A stretch of 12,631 nucleotides of DNA, taken from the NCBI GenBank assembly GCA_002422045.1, contig DITG01000062.1:6704-19334 (forward strand). Direction: 5' to 3'. How positions within the stretch are numbered: position 1 is the stretch's first letter; the number at the start of each line of letters is the position of its first letter. Below are positions 1 through 6,736 of the stretch, in pieces. Below the pieces are notes generated by a model. That model saw only the letters and a list, made by a program, of their open reading frames with translations. It was not told where the DNA came from and did not search any database. A program made the translations under genes and the position numbers. Origin of the DNA: Acholeplasmataceae bacterium UBA6190 (GTDB lineage: Bacteria; Bacillota_I; Bacilli_A; Acholeplasmatales; Acholeplasmataceae).

Positions 1-122
1 AATGCGACAGCCGATCCTAAAATCGCCCACAGCACATATGCATCAAAAAAGATCAGCGCAATCAGAGCTAAAAGTATTGAATAGATGAGTGCAATGATGC
101 TAATGACGTATACTTCTCTCAT
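1..122 (-). CDS. AtpI-like small membrane protein, N-terminal part only (runs off the window)
   Basis: Forty codons are visible before the window edge, starting MREVYVISIIALIYSILLAL and continuing with a second hydrophobic stretch (YVLWAILGSAVA). This gives two likely membrane segments with few charges. The ATG lies inside the 3' end of the upstream AtpZ-like gene (23-nt overlap), and a GAGGAAAG ribosome site sits just before it, so the two are probably translationally coupled. In Bacilli the slot after upp and before atpB holds atpI, a small membrane protein that helps assemble the ATP synthase c-ring. Identity rests on hydrophobicity and position, not on a diagnostic motif. The next gene leftward should be atpB if this is right. 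Confidence 0.5.
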   Translation of the reverse strand, partial: MREVYVISIIALIYSILLALIALIFFDAYVLWAILGSAVA

Positions 123-348
123 GTCTTTCCTCGATTCTAATCATTTGAATCAATGTGTAAAACCCTACAAAAACACCGACTCCAAGTCCAACACCCGTTA
201 AGATGATGTAGAGATTACCTTCGGCATCGATTCTCTTGCCGATGAAATATCCAAATAAGGCTAAGCCTGCAGCGGTGACGATGAATTGCATGACCTTCAT
301 GTAATTCATGAACAGGCGCTTGGCTTTTACAAAACTATTTCGTTCCAA
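100..348 (-). CDS. atpZ: AtpZ/AtpI-family small membrane protein (putative ATP synthase accessory subunit)
   Basis: A short protein with a basic N-terminus (KAKR) and two membrane segments: MQFIVTAAGLALFGYFIG, then, after a short loop containing KRIDAEG, NLYIILTGVGLGVGVFVGF. The Gly-rich two-helix hairpin with a charged GKRID turn is typical of the AtpZ family, encoded ahead of F-type ATP synthase operons and implicated in c-ring assembly or ion handling. The start is uncertain. I chose TTG at 348, preceded by GGGGA at a usable distance and overlapping the upp stop by 14 nt, because it keeps a cytoplasmic N-terminus of family-like length. An in-frame TTG at 372 and ATGs at 309 and 300, without a visible ribosome site, are alternatives. 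It ends in TAG and overlaps the next gene by 23 nt. Confidence 0.65.
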   Translation of the reverse strand: MERNSFVKAKRLFMNYMKVMQFIVTAAGLALFGYFIGKRIDAEGNLYIILTGVGLGVGVFVGFYTLIQMIRIEERHERSIRH

Positions 349-961
349 ATAATCTGTCCCCGCAGTCTCCAAGACCAGGTACGATGTATCCGACTTCGTT
401 TAAGTGACTATCCATCGCTGCAAGATAAATACTCACATCAGGATGGTCTTTTTGGAGTCTTGAGACGCCTTCAGGGCATCCCACGAGACCGACGTAACGG
501 ATATCGGTTGCCCCATGGCTTTTTAAGATCTCGACAGCCTTTGATGCAGATCCGCCGCTTGCAAGCATAGGATCGACAACCAAGACAACGCCACCGACAA
601 TCTCCTTGGGAAATTTAGAATAATAGACATGAGGTTGTAGTGTTTCCTCATCACGATAAAGACCGATGTGTCCGATTTTTGCTGAAGGAATGATGTTATG
701 AATCCCATCAACCATACCTAGACCTGCTCTGAGGATGGGTATGATCACGACCTGTTTTTCAAGTTCGTAACATGTGGTTTCACAGATTGGCGTTTCGATG
801 ATTTTCGGTTTGGTCGTGAAATCACGGGTGATTTCATAAGTGATCAGACCTCCAACTTCGGATACGCTCTCCCTAAACTCTTTGGTTCCGGTTCTTTTGT
901 CTCTGATCTTGGTCATCTTGTGGTTGATCAGAGGGTGATTCAGAATCACGACTTTGCTCAT
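335..961 (-). CDS. upp: Uracil phosphoribosyltransferase
   Basis: Makes UMP from uracil and PRPP in cytoplasmic pyrimidine salvage. The 208-residue protein is of normal length for the family. The PRPP-binding loop is VVDPMLASGGS at about residues 128-138, and the C-terminal uracil-binding segment GYIVPGLGDCGDRLFGTK is intact at about 191-208; the Cys in GDCGD is Ala in many homologues. The ATG lies 2 nt after the rpiB stop, and its ribosome site (GAGGGG) is inside the last codons of rpiB, indicating tight coupling. The order rpiB-(glyA)-upp-atpI is standard in Bacilli; here glyA is absent. It ends in TAG. Identification is secure. Confidence 0.97.
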   Translation of the reverse strand: MSKVVILNHPLINHKMTKIRDKRTGTKEFRESVSEVGGLITYEITRDFTTKPKIIETPICETTCYELEKQVVIIPILRAGLGMVDGIHNIIPSAKIGHIGLYRDEETLQPHVYYSKFPKEIVGGVVLVVDPMLASGGSASKAVEILKSHGATDIRYVGLVGCPEGVSRLQKDHPDVSIYLAAMDSHLNEVGYIVPGLGDCGDRLFGTK

Positions 962-963
962 TT

Positions 964-1404
964 CTACTCGTTCCCCTCTATGGTTTTTATTTTATCAATT
1001 CTCGCTTGATGCCTTGGCTCAAACGTCGAGTTCATGAAGGTGCTGATGATGGAAATAGCCTTTTCTGGGGTTGTCGTACGACCCCCAAGGGCGATGATAT
1101 TGGCGTTATTGTGTTCTCTTGCAAGTCTTGCTGTGGTTTCATCATAGACAAGTGCTGCTCGGATACCTTTGACTTTATTCGCAGCAATCGATATGCCGAT
1201 GCCGGTACCGCAGATGACGATACCAAAATCATATGCACCAGAATTCACAGCATGACCGACTTTTTTCCCGAAATCCGGATAGTCGACAGAATCTTTTGAA
1301 TGTGTGCCCATGTCATCATATGAAATATGTTCATCTGTTAAGAATCGTTTGATATGTTCTTTGAGTTCATACCCGCCATGATCGCTTCCAATCACTATTT
1401 TCAT
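964..1404 (-). CDS. rpiB: Ribose-5-phosphate isomerase B
   Basis: Interconverts ribose 5-phosphate and ribulose 5-phosphate in the non-oxidative pentose phosphate pathway, feeding PRPP supply. The 146-residue protein has the RpiB/LacAB fold signatures: GSDHGG near the N-terminus (Asp8, His9), the ICGTGIGISIAANK loop with catalytic Cys65, and EHNNAN with His98 followed by ALGGR. The catalytic Cys and the pairing with upp favour RpiB over the galactose-6-phosphate isomerase subunits LacA/LacB. The frame is open six codons further upstream, but those codons contain the ribosome site AGGAGG six bases before the ATG at 1404, which fixes the start there. It is the first gene of the rpiB-upp-atpZ unit and ends in TAG. 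Confidence 0.95.
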   Translation of the reverse strand: MKIVIGSDHGGYELKEHIKRFLTDEHISYDDMGTHSKDSVDYPDFGKKVGHAVNSGAYDFGIVICGTGIGISIAANKVKGIRAALVYDETTARLAREHNNANIIALGGRTTTPEKAISIISTFMNSTFEPRHQARIDKIKTIEGNE

Positions 1405-1410
1405 CGTTTC

Positions 1411-1416
1411 CCTCCT
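1411..1416 (-). promoter_or_regulatory. Ribosome binding site of rpiB
   Basis: A perfect AGGAGG lies six bases before ATG 1404. It overlaps the upstream in-frame codons and so decides the start of rpiB. Confidence 0.85.
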
Positions 1417-1433
1417 TTTCATAAACCTATTAT

Positions 1434-1460
1434 ATTATAACATAAAATCATGTTTTTCAA
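1434..1460 (-). promoter_or_regulatory. Sigma-A-type promoter of the rpiB-upp-atpZ operon
   Basis: The minus strand shows a -10 TATAAT (1434-1439) and a -35 TTGAAA (1455-1460) with a 15-bp spacer, or TTTGAA with 16 bp. A second overlapping TATAAT follows at once. It lies between the typA terminator and the rpiB ribosome site, so this is the expected place. Confidence 0.65.
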
Positions 1461-1484
1461 AGGAAATCAGTATGCTCAGCCAGT

Positions 1485-1508
1485 AAAAAAAGGATGAAAT
1501 TCATCCTT
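1485..1508 (-). terminator. Intrinsic terminator of typA
   Basis: On the minus strand, AAGGATG pairs with CATCCTT (7 bp, loop AATTT) and is followed by a T run (plus-strand A run 1485-1491). The first stem arm begins inside the TAA stop codon of typA, so termination is packed directly onto the gene end. Confidence 0.85.
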
Positions 1509-3324
1509 ATTCTTGGGTTTCGTTATAATAGGCTCTTTTTCTTTCGTTGGCTTTGAGCACTGCTTTTCTCAGTCTGATGGATTCTGGAGTGATTTCAATG
1601 AGTTCATCATCATTGATGAACGCAAGACAAGCTTCCAAATTCATCGCTCTGGCTTTCTTTAAGACCACAGTTGTGTCCTTCGATGCGGATCTCATATTGG
1701 TCAGTTGTTTTTCCATGGTGACATTGACGACAAGATCGGTATCTTTATTGGATTCACCGACAATCATGCCTTCATAGACAGCGACACGGGGTTCCAAAAA
1801 CATCGTGCCACGATCTTCAAGTCTGCCAATGGCGTATGCTGTCGTCATCGATTGGTTCATGGAAATGAGTGCGCCAGTTCTTCGGTTACCCACGGCTTCA
1901 TACACCATCGGACGATAATCTAAGAAAATATGAGAGAGGATACCATATCCCTTGGTTGCTGTCATGAATTGCGTCATGAAGCCAATTAAACCTCTGGATG
2001 GCATGATGTAATGAATGCGTGAATAATCTCTTTGCTGATTCATCGAAACCAGATCGCCTTTACGGTCGCCGAGCATTTCAATGATGGTCCCCATGTATTC
2101 AGAAGGACAGTCAATTTGAACATCTTCATAAGGTTCATGTTTAACGCCATCCACCATCTTGACGATGACACGGGGTCTAGAGACTTGGAACTCAAAGCCT
2201 TCTCGACGCATGTTTTCAACGAGGATTCCTAAGTGAAGTTCTCCTCTGCCAGAAACCGTCCATGCTTCGGAAGTCTGGATACGTTCGACACGGAGTGATA
2301 CGTCTTTTTGAGTCTCACGAAACAGTCTGTCATCGATTTTTGATGCGGTGACATGCTTGCCTTCTTTGCCTGCAAAAGGAGAATTATTGGTTAAAAACGT
2401 CATTTGTACGGTAGGTTCATCAATGTGAAGATGTGGCAGTGCGTCTTCATAGCCAACTTCTGTGATGGTTTCACCGACATGAATGTCAGGTAGCCCTGCA
2501 ACAGAGACGATGTCTCCTGCATATGCTTCTGCAACTTCTATTTTTTCCATGCCCATGCTTTGCAAGATCTTTTGGACTCTGAATTGTTGAATTCTGCCAT
2601 CTAGACGGATACACGAGACCGTATCGTTGGTTCTCATGGTGCCTTTGTAGATTTTGCCGATGCCCATACGTCCGACATAATCGTTATAATCGATTAAGGC
2701 AGGCTGGAATTGCAGATGGTCCGCTTGATTTTGATTGGGTTGTGGAATGGAACGGATGATGGTATCCAAAATAGGATCCATTTTAATTGAGTGATCGAGT
2801 GAAGGCACATAATTGGCAAGACCTTGAAGACCCGATGCATAAAGCACTGGGAAATCGAGTTGGTGTTCGTCAGCGCCTAAGTCGATGAACAAGTCATAAA
2901 CTTCATTGACTGTACGTTGAATGTCTGCGAATTTGCGGTCGATTTTGTTGACGACAACAATCGGCAACAATTTCGCTTCTAGTGCTTTCTTCAGGACAAA
3001 CCGTGTTTGCGGCATGACACCTTCATAAGCATCGACCAAAAGGAGGACACCATCCACCATGTACATGATACGTTCGACCTCACCACCAAAATCGGCATGT
3101 CCTGGGGTATCAAGAATATTGATGCGGTAGTCCTTGTAGATAATCGCTGTATTTTTCGCTAGAATGGTAATCCCACGTTCTCTTTCAATATCGTTGGAAT
3201 CCATGGCGCGTTCTTGAAGTTGTAAGTGTGCATCAAATCGTTCGCTTTGCTTGAGTAACTGATTGACCAAAGTCGTTTTGCCGTGATCGACGTGTGCGAT
3301 GATGGCGATATTTCTAATTTCCAT
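1507..3324 (-). CDS. typA: Translational GTPase TypA/BipA
   Basis: A ribosome-binding translational GTPase of the EF-G/LepA group, needed in other bacteria for ribosome assembly and growth under cold or other stress. The 605-residue length is normal. The G domain is complete: P-loop HVDHGKTT (11-18), switch I RGITI (about 50-54), DTPGH (72-76) and NKID (126-129). The later part carries the EF-G-like domains and the TypA-specific C-terminal region, including SRGLIGFMTQF and the GYGILSHIF segment. The ATG at 3324 is preceded by AAGGA at about 6 nt. It is a single-gene unit with its own promoter and a terminator overlapping its TAA stop. Identification is secure. Confidence 0.97.
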   Translation of the reverse strand: MEIRNIAIIAHVDHGKTTLVNQLLKQSERFDAHLQLQERAMDSNDIERERGITILAKNTAIIYKDYRINILDTPGHADFGGEVERIMYMVDGVLLLVDAYEGVMPQTRFVLKKALEAKLLPIVVVNKIDRKFADIQRTVNEVYDLFIDLGADEHQLDFPVLYASGLQGLANYVPSLDHSIKMDPILDTIIRSIPQPNQNQADHLQFQPALIDYNDYVGRMGIGKIYKGTMRTNDTVSCIRLDGRIQQFRVQKILQSMGMEKIEVAEAYAGDIVSVAGLPDIHVGETITEVGYEDALPHLHIDEPTVQMTFLTNNSPFAGKEGKHVTASKIDDRLFRETQKDVSLRVERIQTSEAWTVSGRGELHLGILVENMRREGFEFQVSRPRVIVKMVDGVKHEPYEDVQIDCPSEYMGTIIEMLGDRKGDLVSMNQQRDYSRIHYIMPSRGLIGFMTQFMTATKGYGILSHIFLDYRPMVYEAVGNRRTGALISMNQSMTTAYAIGRLEDRGTMFLEPRVAVYEGMIVGESNKDTDLVVNVTMEKQLTNMRSASKDTTVVLKKARAMNLEACLAFINDDELIEITPESIRLRKAVLKANERKRAYYNETQE

Positions 3325-3350
3325 AATTGTCCTTCTTTCTAACCTTGTCT

Positions 3351-3378
3351 ATTATATACCATTTCTTATGAAATGAAA
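3351..3378 (-). promoter_or_regulatory. Probable promoter of typA
   Basis: A -10 TATAAT (3351-3356) sits 27 bases before the ATG. The -35 is weak: TTTCAT (3373-3378) with a 16-bp spacer, or TTGTTT (3376-3381) with 19 bp. The -10 is convincing and the -35 is not. Confidence 0.5.
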
Positions 3379-3399
3379 CAAGAATGCAACATTTTCAAT

Positions 3400-3462
3400 C
3401 ACTTCGTGAAGAAACATGAGCAGAGAGTGACAAACACGATGAGTCCCTACGAAGTGTTTCTT
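3400..3462. repeat. Two interleaved inverted repeats (pseudoknot-like order) upstream of typA
   Basis: CACTTCGT (3400-3407) is inverted as ACGAAGTG (3449-3456), and AAGAAAC (3409-3415) is inverted as GTTTCTT (3456-3462). The arms come in the order a, b, a', b', so the two helices cannot nest. In RNA they would form either a pseudoknot or two alternative stems. The element lies between the prmC terminator and the typA promoter, in the longest gene-free stretch of the window (3325-3544), which otherwise holds only those two elements. Function unknown; it may be chance. Confidence 0.35.
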
Positions 3463-3485
3463 TTGGTTAATCCCTGAATTCAAAC

Positions 3486-3514
3486 AAAAACCACGACCTT
3501 TGAAGTGTCGTGGT
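3486..3514 (-). terminator. Intrinsic terminator of the prfA-prmC operon
   Basis: On the minus strand, ACCACGAC (3507-3514) pairs with GTCGTGGT (3490-3497), an 8-bp GC-rich stem with a 9-nt loop. A short T run follows. It starts about 30 bases after the prmC stop. Confidence 0.85.
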
Positions 3515-3544
3515 AGTTCATTTTTCGTGATGAGATCCAGTGAA

Positions 3545-4393
3545 CTATTTCAAAACGTCCAGGGTTCCGATGAACGTGAAGCGATCTTTGCCGGATAAAT
3601 CTTTTTGCTGAATGATGTTAGCAAATGGGTAATGTTTGACTGCAAAACTGTGAATGACCTCTTTTTGCTGGTATCCATGTTCAAAGGCAATCAGTCCTCT
3701 TGGATTCAGATAAGATGTTGAGTATTTCAAAATCTGATCATAGAAGTCAACACCGAGTGAACCGCCATACAAAGCCACACTCGGCTCTTTTTCAACGATG
3801 TCAGAAACGACTTCAGCATCTGGAATGTAGGGAGGATTTGAGACAATGATATCAAAGGTTCCTTCGATATGTTGGAAAAGATCAGAGAGTACAAGATGTG
3901 CGTTAGCGCCAAGTGCATTTAAATTTCTTGAGGCAACTTCAAGTGCTTTTTCGCTGATATCAGAAATGGTGACATCCATGTTTTTTTCTTCCAAAGCTAA
4001 TGTCAATCCGATACATCCTGAGCCTGTTCCTAGATCAAGAACTCTTACTTTTTGATGTTCGAAATAGGTATCATAATGGTAAAGCACGTGTTCGACCAAC
4101 TGTTCAGTCTCACTTCTTGGGATGAGGACATCTTGGTTCACGATGAATTTGTATCCATAAAAATAAGCGTGTCCGATGATGTGTTGAACAGGGATGTTTT
4201 GATCGACATAAAGCATGAGTTTTTCGTTGAAAAAATCAATGAAATCTTTGGGAACTTCTGATCTTAGATTCAAAAAGAACGCGTGTGGGTCCTGACCTGA
4301 TAACTCCATCAACAGCAATTTTGCTGCTTCATCCTCTTTGTTTTTGGCTCTTGTTTTCACGTAAGCCAATTTGAGCAATTGTTCGTAGGTCAC
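3545..4393 (-). CDS. prmC: Release factor glutamine methyltransferase PrmC (HemK)
   Basis: Uses S-adenosylmethionine to methylate the Gln of the GGQ motif in release factors, raising their peptide-release activity. The 282-residue protein has the usual helical N-terminal substrate-binding domain, then VLIPRSETEQLV (about 89-100), the SAM-binding motif LDLGTGSG (119-126) and the catalytic NPPY (186-189). It starts with GTG at 4393, and the GTGA overlaps the prfA TGA stop by 4 nt. GGAG eight bases upstream, inside prfA, is its ribosome site. Enzyme and substrate (RF1) are thus made from one coupled message, a common arrangement. It ends in TAG, followed by a terminator. Confidence 0.96.
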   Translation of the reverse strand: MTYEQLLKLAYVKTRAKNKEDEAAKLLLMELSGQDPHAFFLNLRSEVPKDFIDFFNEKLMLYVDQNIPVQHIIGHAYFYGYKFIVNQDVLIPRSETEQLVEHVLYHYDTYFEHQKVRVLDLGTGSGCIGLTLALEEKNMDVTISDISEKALEVASRNLNALGANAHLVLSDLFQHIEGTFDIIVSNPPYIPDAEVVSDIVEKEPSVALYGGSLGVDFYDQILKYSTSYLNPRGLIAFEHGYQQKEVIHSFAVKHYPFANIIQQKDLSGKDRFTFIGTLDVLK

Positions 4394-5454
4394 TTGGTTT
4401 CTCCAAGCAGTTGACGCTTTTGAAATTCATCAAGCAAAGGTTCCAAAATGAGTTCCAATCTGCCTTCCATGATGACATCGAGGCGTTGGAGTGTGAGTCC
4501 GATGCGGTGATCGGAAACGCGATTTTGAGGGTAATTGTATGTTCTGATCTTCTCGCTTCGATCACCTCTGCCAACCAAAGCTTTACGTTCTTCGCCTTCT
4601 TTGGCCAGACGTTCGTTCAAGATATTATCATAAATTCTCGCCTTCAACAGTCGATAAGCGGATGCCTTGTTTTCGTGCTGGCTTTTCCCGACCTGACAGT
4701 CGACCACCATACCGGTTGGAACGTGTGTCAGTCTGACGGCAGATTTGGTCGTATTGACCGATTGTCCGCCTGGACCCGATGAGTTGAACGTATCGACTCT
4801 GATATCGTCCCATTTGACATCGACTTCGAGTTCTTCGGCTTCCGGGAGAACGAGGACAGTTGCTGTTGATGTATGGACGCGGCCCATCGACTCGGTTTCT
4901 GGGACACGTTGGACACGGTGTACACCAGATTCATACTTCATCAAGGAATACACGAGTTTACCCGATACTAAAAATTCAATCGACGTGTACCCTCCCATGG
5001 CACCTTCGGTTGCTGCCAGGATTTCGATTTTCCAGTGTTTGGTTTCAGCAAATCTGGAATACATGCGAAAGAGATCTCCGGCAAAGATATTGCCTTCATC
5101 GCCACCTGCCGCACCTTTGATTTCGATGATGACGTTTTTCTCATCATTGGGATCTTTCGGCAGCAACATGATCTTCATTTGCTGTTCTGTTTTCTCAAGG
5201 AAAGATTCAATCGCTGACAATTCCATTTTTGTCATCTCAATCATGTCATGATCTGTTTCCATTTCAAGCATGGATTCTAGATCCTGATATTCGCTTTGTT
5301 TTTCTTTATAAGCACGATAAGCCATGACAATGTCAAAAAGTGCCGCAGACTCCTTCATGAGCTTCGTCATTTCTTTCACGTCAAGCGTGCCTGCGGACAA
5401 TTTGTCTTGCATGTCCTGATATTGTTGTTCCATAATTTCTAGTCGTTCAAACAT
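4390..5454 (-). CDS. prfA: Peptide chain release factor 1
   Basis: Recognises UAA and UAG in the ribosomal A site and triggers hydrolysis of peptidyl-tRNA. The 354-residue length is normal. The codon-recognition tripeptide is of the RF1 PxT type (PET, residues 185-187, in VQRVPETESMGRVHTS), not the SPF of RF2. The catalytic GGQ is at 229-231 in SSGPGGQSVNTTKSA. The ATG at 5454 follows AGGTG at a normal distance. It ends in TGA within a 4-nt overlap with prmC. UAG, the codon read only by RF1, is the commonest stop in this window, which fits an active RF1. Its promoter region is shared back-to-back with dps. Confidence 0.97.
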   Translation of the reverse strand: MFERLEIMEQQYQDMQDKLSAGTLDVKEMTKLMKESAALFDIVMAYRAYKEKQSEYQDLESMLEMETDHDMIEMTKMELSAIESFLEKTEQQMKIMLLPKDPNDEKNVIIEIKGAAGGDEGNIFAGDLFRMYSRFAETKHWKIEILAATEGAMGGYTSIEFLVSGKLVYSLMKYESGVHRVQRVPETESMGRVHTSTATVLVLPEAEELEVDVKWDDIRVDTFNSSGPGGQSVNTTKSAVRLTHVPTGMVVDCQVGKSQHENKASAYRLLKARIYDNILNERLAKEGEERKALVGRGDRSEKIRTYNYPQNRVSDHRIGLTLQRLDVIMEGRLELILEPLLDEFQKRQLLGETK

Positions 5455-5469
5455 ATGATCACCTGAACT

Positions 5470-5498
5470 ATATTACCATATTTTAGATACTTTTTCCA
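5470..5498 (-). promoter_or_regulatory. Weak candidate promoter of prfA-prmC
   Basis: On the minus strand, TGGAAA (5493-5498) and TAATAT (5470-5475) are 17 bp apart, with a TGG just before the -10. Both boxes are imperfect. I list it because a promoter is needed in this divergent gap. Confidence 0.3.
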
Positions 5499-5559
5499 TC
5501 ATAATCGACAATCCAATCGTTTGAACTACAGGCCGTTTCCTAATGATAAAGAATCAAGA

Positions 5560-5570
5560 TGTGTTATAAT
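5560..5570 (+). promoter_or_regulatory. Extended -10 promoter of dps
   Basis: TGTGT followed by TATAAT (5565-5570) matches the Gram-positive TRTGN extended -10. No good -35 lies 16-18 bp upstream, as is usual for extended -10 promoters. It sits 37 bp before the dps ATG. Confidence 0.65.
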
Positions 5571-5578
5571 GAAGATAG
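5564..5578 (+). promoter_or_regulatory. Possible PerR-type operator over the dps -10
   Basis: TTATAAT-G-AAGATAG compared with the known PerR box TTATAAT-N-ATTATAA matches 11 of 14 specified bases; the left half is perfect and the right half is 4 of 7. PerR control of Dps/MrgA genes is well known in Bacillus. The left half coincides with the -10 box, so part of the match is expected by chance. Confidence 0.3.
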
Positions 5579-5607
5579 ACATAAAAAAGAAAGGAAACGC
5601 TATACAC

Positions 5608-6042
5608 ATGGAAAAACTTTATCACGGCTTAAACAAGCAAGTAGCAAATTTGAGTGTGCTCTTCACTAAATTGCACCATTTCCACTGGTATGTATCCGGT
5701 CCGAACTTCTATCCGCTGCATGCCAAATTTGAACAATTTTATGATGAAATTAATGAGCTTTATGACGCTGTTGCTGAAAGACTCTTGATGATCGGTGGAA
5801 ATCCTATTTCTAATCTCAAGGGCTATCTTGCCATCACATCGTTAAAGGAAGCGACAGGCACTGAAAAGGCTGAAGAAATGATCAAGCATGTCTTGGATGA
5901 TTTCAAGGTTCTTGATGTTGAGTTCAAGGAAGTATTAAAAATTGCACAAGAATTTGGCGATGAAGCAACTGCTGATTTGCTGATTACTTCGATTGCAAGT
6001 TTTGAAAAGCATATTTGGATGCTTTCATTCACTCTAAAGTAA
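5608..6042 (+). CDS. dps: Dps/ferritin-like DNA-protection and iron-storage protein
   Basis: A 144-residue four-helix protein of the Dps family. These proteins form 12-subunit cages that oxidise Fe(II) with peroxide and store it, protecting DNA from Fenton damage. The Dps signature is clear in FHWYVSGPNFYPLHAKFEQFY. Likely inter-subunit ferroxidase ligands are His26, His38, Glu42 (Asp in many homologues), Asp53 and Glu57. There is no long basic N-terminal tail, so direct DNA binding is not implied. I chose ATG 5608 because MEKLYHGLNKQ matches the family start and an AAAGGA lies upstream (spacing slightly long); the frame continues open to 5521 without other support. It is the first gene of the only plus-strand unit. 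Which subtype it is cannot be settled by reading. Confidence 0.93.
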   Translation: MEKLYHGLNKQVANLSVLFTKLHHFHWYVSGPNFYPLHAKFEQFYDEINELYDAVAERLLMIGGNPISNLKGYLAITSLKEATGTEKAEEMIKHVLDDFKVLDVEFKEVLKIAQEFGDEATADLLITSIASFEKHIWMLSFTLK

Positions 6043-6078
6043 AAAATACGATCAAAATCACAAGAAAGATGTGAGTCA

Positions 6079-6549
6079 ATGAATCAGATTGCAGTCTTTT
6101 GGCATGACTTCTTACGTGATACACAAAGGGATTCAAATGTCACTTATTGCGACGCATACCATTTCGAACGGACAGAATACTGGGCTAATGAGTTATTGAG
6201 ATTGGTTTTAATCGGTCAAAAGCAAGCAACTGCCAGTAGCTATCAAGCGTTTATCACTGAAAAAAGTCCATTGCCAAAAGTTGGTGAATTAAACATCATA
6301 ACTGATTTTTTCGGTCATCCACACGGAGTAGTAGAGACTACACAAGTAACCATTATGCCATTCAAAGACTTGACGTTCGACATCGTAAAGCGAGAAGGCG
6401 AAGATGAAAATCTTGAATCTTGGCAAAAAGGCCATATGAAGTTTTTCAAGGCGGAAGGCCAGGAACTCGGTTATGAATTCAGTGATGATATGTTGGTTGT
6501 CTTTGAAGATTTCCGATTAATCTATCAGAAATCACAATCAAGAGCGTAG
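6079..6549 (+). CDS. ASCH-domain protein, YhfF-like
   Basis: A 156-residue cytoplasmic protein of the ASCH superfamily (PUA-related beta-barrel). Visible hallmarks are the GQKQATAS segment (46-53, the usual G-x-K-x-A/T-T loop), LESWQKGHMKFF (112-123) and the C-terminal strand DDMLVVFEDFRLIY (136-149). The superfamily includes RNA-binding proteins and the nucleoside amidohydrolase YqfB; the activity of this branch is not known to me. It begins 36 nt after dps with no strong ribosome site (GTGAG 4 nt upstream) and no clear promoter, and a terminator follows, so it is probably co-transcribed with dps. By eye it is more AT-rich than the minus-strand genes, which may point to transfer, but I did not count. 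It ends in TAG. Confidence 0.85.
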   Translation: MNQIAVFWHDFLRDTQRDSNVTYCDAYHFERTEYWANELLRLVLIGQKQATASSYQAFITEKSPLPKVGELNIITDFFGHPHGVVETTQVTIMPFKDLTFDIVKREGEDENLESWQKGHMKFFKAEGQELGYEFSDDMLVVFEDFRLIYQKSQSRA

Positions 6550-6563
6550 AAAAGACTTTGATC

Positions 6564-6596
6564 AAAAACCTATAGTACGAGACTATGGGTTTTTTT
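6564..6596 (+). terminator. Intrinsic terminator of the dps-ASCH unit
   Basis: ACCTATAGT (6568-6576) pairs with ACTATGGGT (6582-6590), a 9-bp stem with one G-T pair and loop ACGAG. It is preceded by an A run and followed by a run of Ts. The A and T runs could extend the stem. Confidence 0.9.
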
Positions 6597-6612
6597 CTTG
6601 AAATAAACATGG

Positions 6613-6651
6613 AATAAAAGATGAGCACCGACGGTGTCCATCGGTGCTCAT
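6613..6651 (-). terminator. Probable terminator of the flotillin gene
   Basis: A perfect 11-bp stem, ATGAGCACCGA (6621-6631) against TCGGTGCTCAT (6641-6651), with a 9-nt loop. On the minus strand it is followed by CTTTTATT, an acceptable U-rich tail. It lies about 85 bp beyond the flotillin stop and would also separate the converging dps-ASCH unit. The interval 6652-6736 shows nothing else. Confidence 0.7.
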
Positions 6652-6736
6652 GTTTATGTTGTTAATGAAATGATAGAATTCTCAATAAATTTGATTGGTC
6701 ACGACTTACGTAGTGTGTCAATAAACATGGCTTGAT

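Noticed and set aside
3433..3456. CGATGAGTCC...CTACGAAG resembles a hammerhead ribozyme core (CUGAUGA ... GAAA) on the plus strand.
   Set aside because: The invariant C and U before GAUGA are not matched (A and C instead), the second box is GAAG rather than GAAA, and no stem II of useful length fits.
4745..5251. Long open frame (168 codons) on the plus strand opposite prfA.
   Set aside because: It is antisense to a well-identified gene, has no ribosome site or recognisable domain, and its composition (Ser/Thr-rich) is what the complement of a coding frame gives.
5521..5607. N-terminal extension of Dps from an upstream in-frame TTG.
   Set aside because: The promoter -10 and possible operator lie inside this stretch, and the family-like start with an upstream AAAGGA is at 5608.
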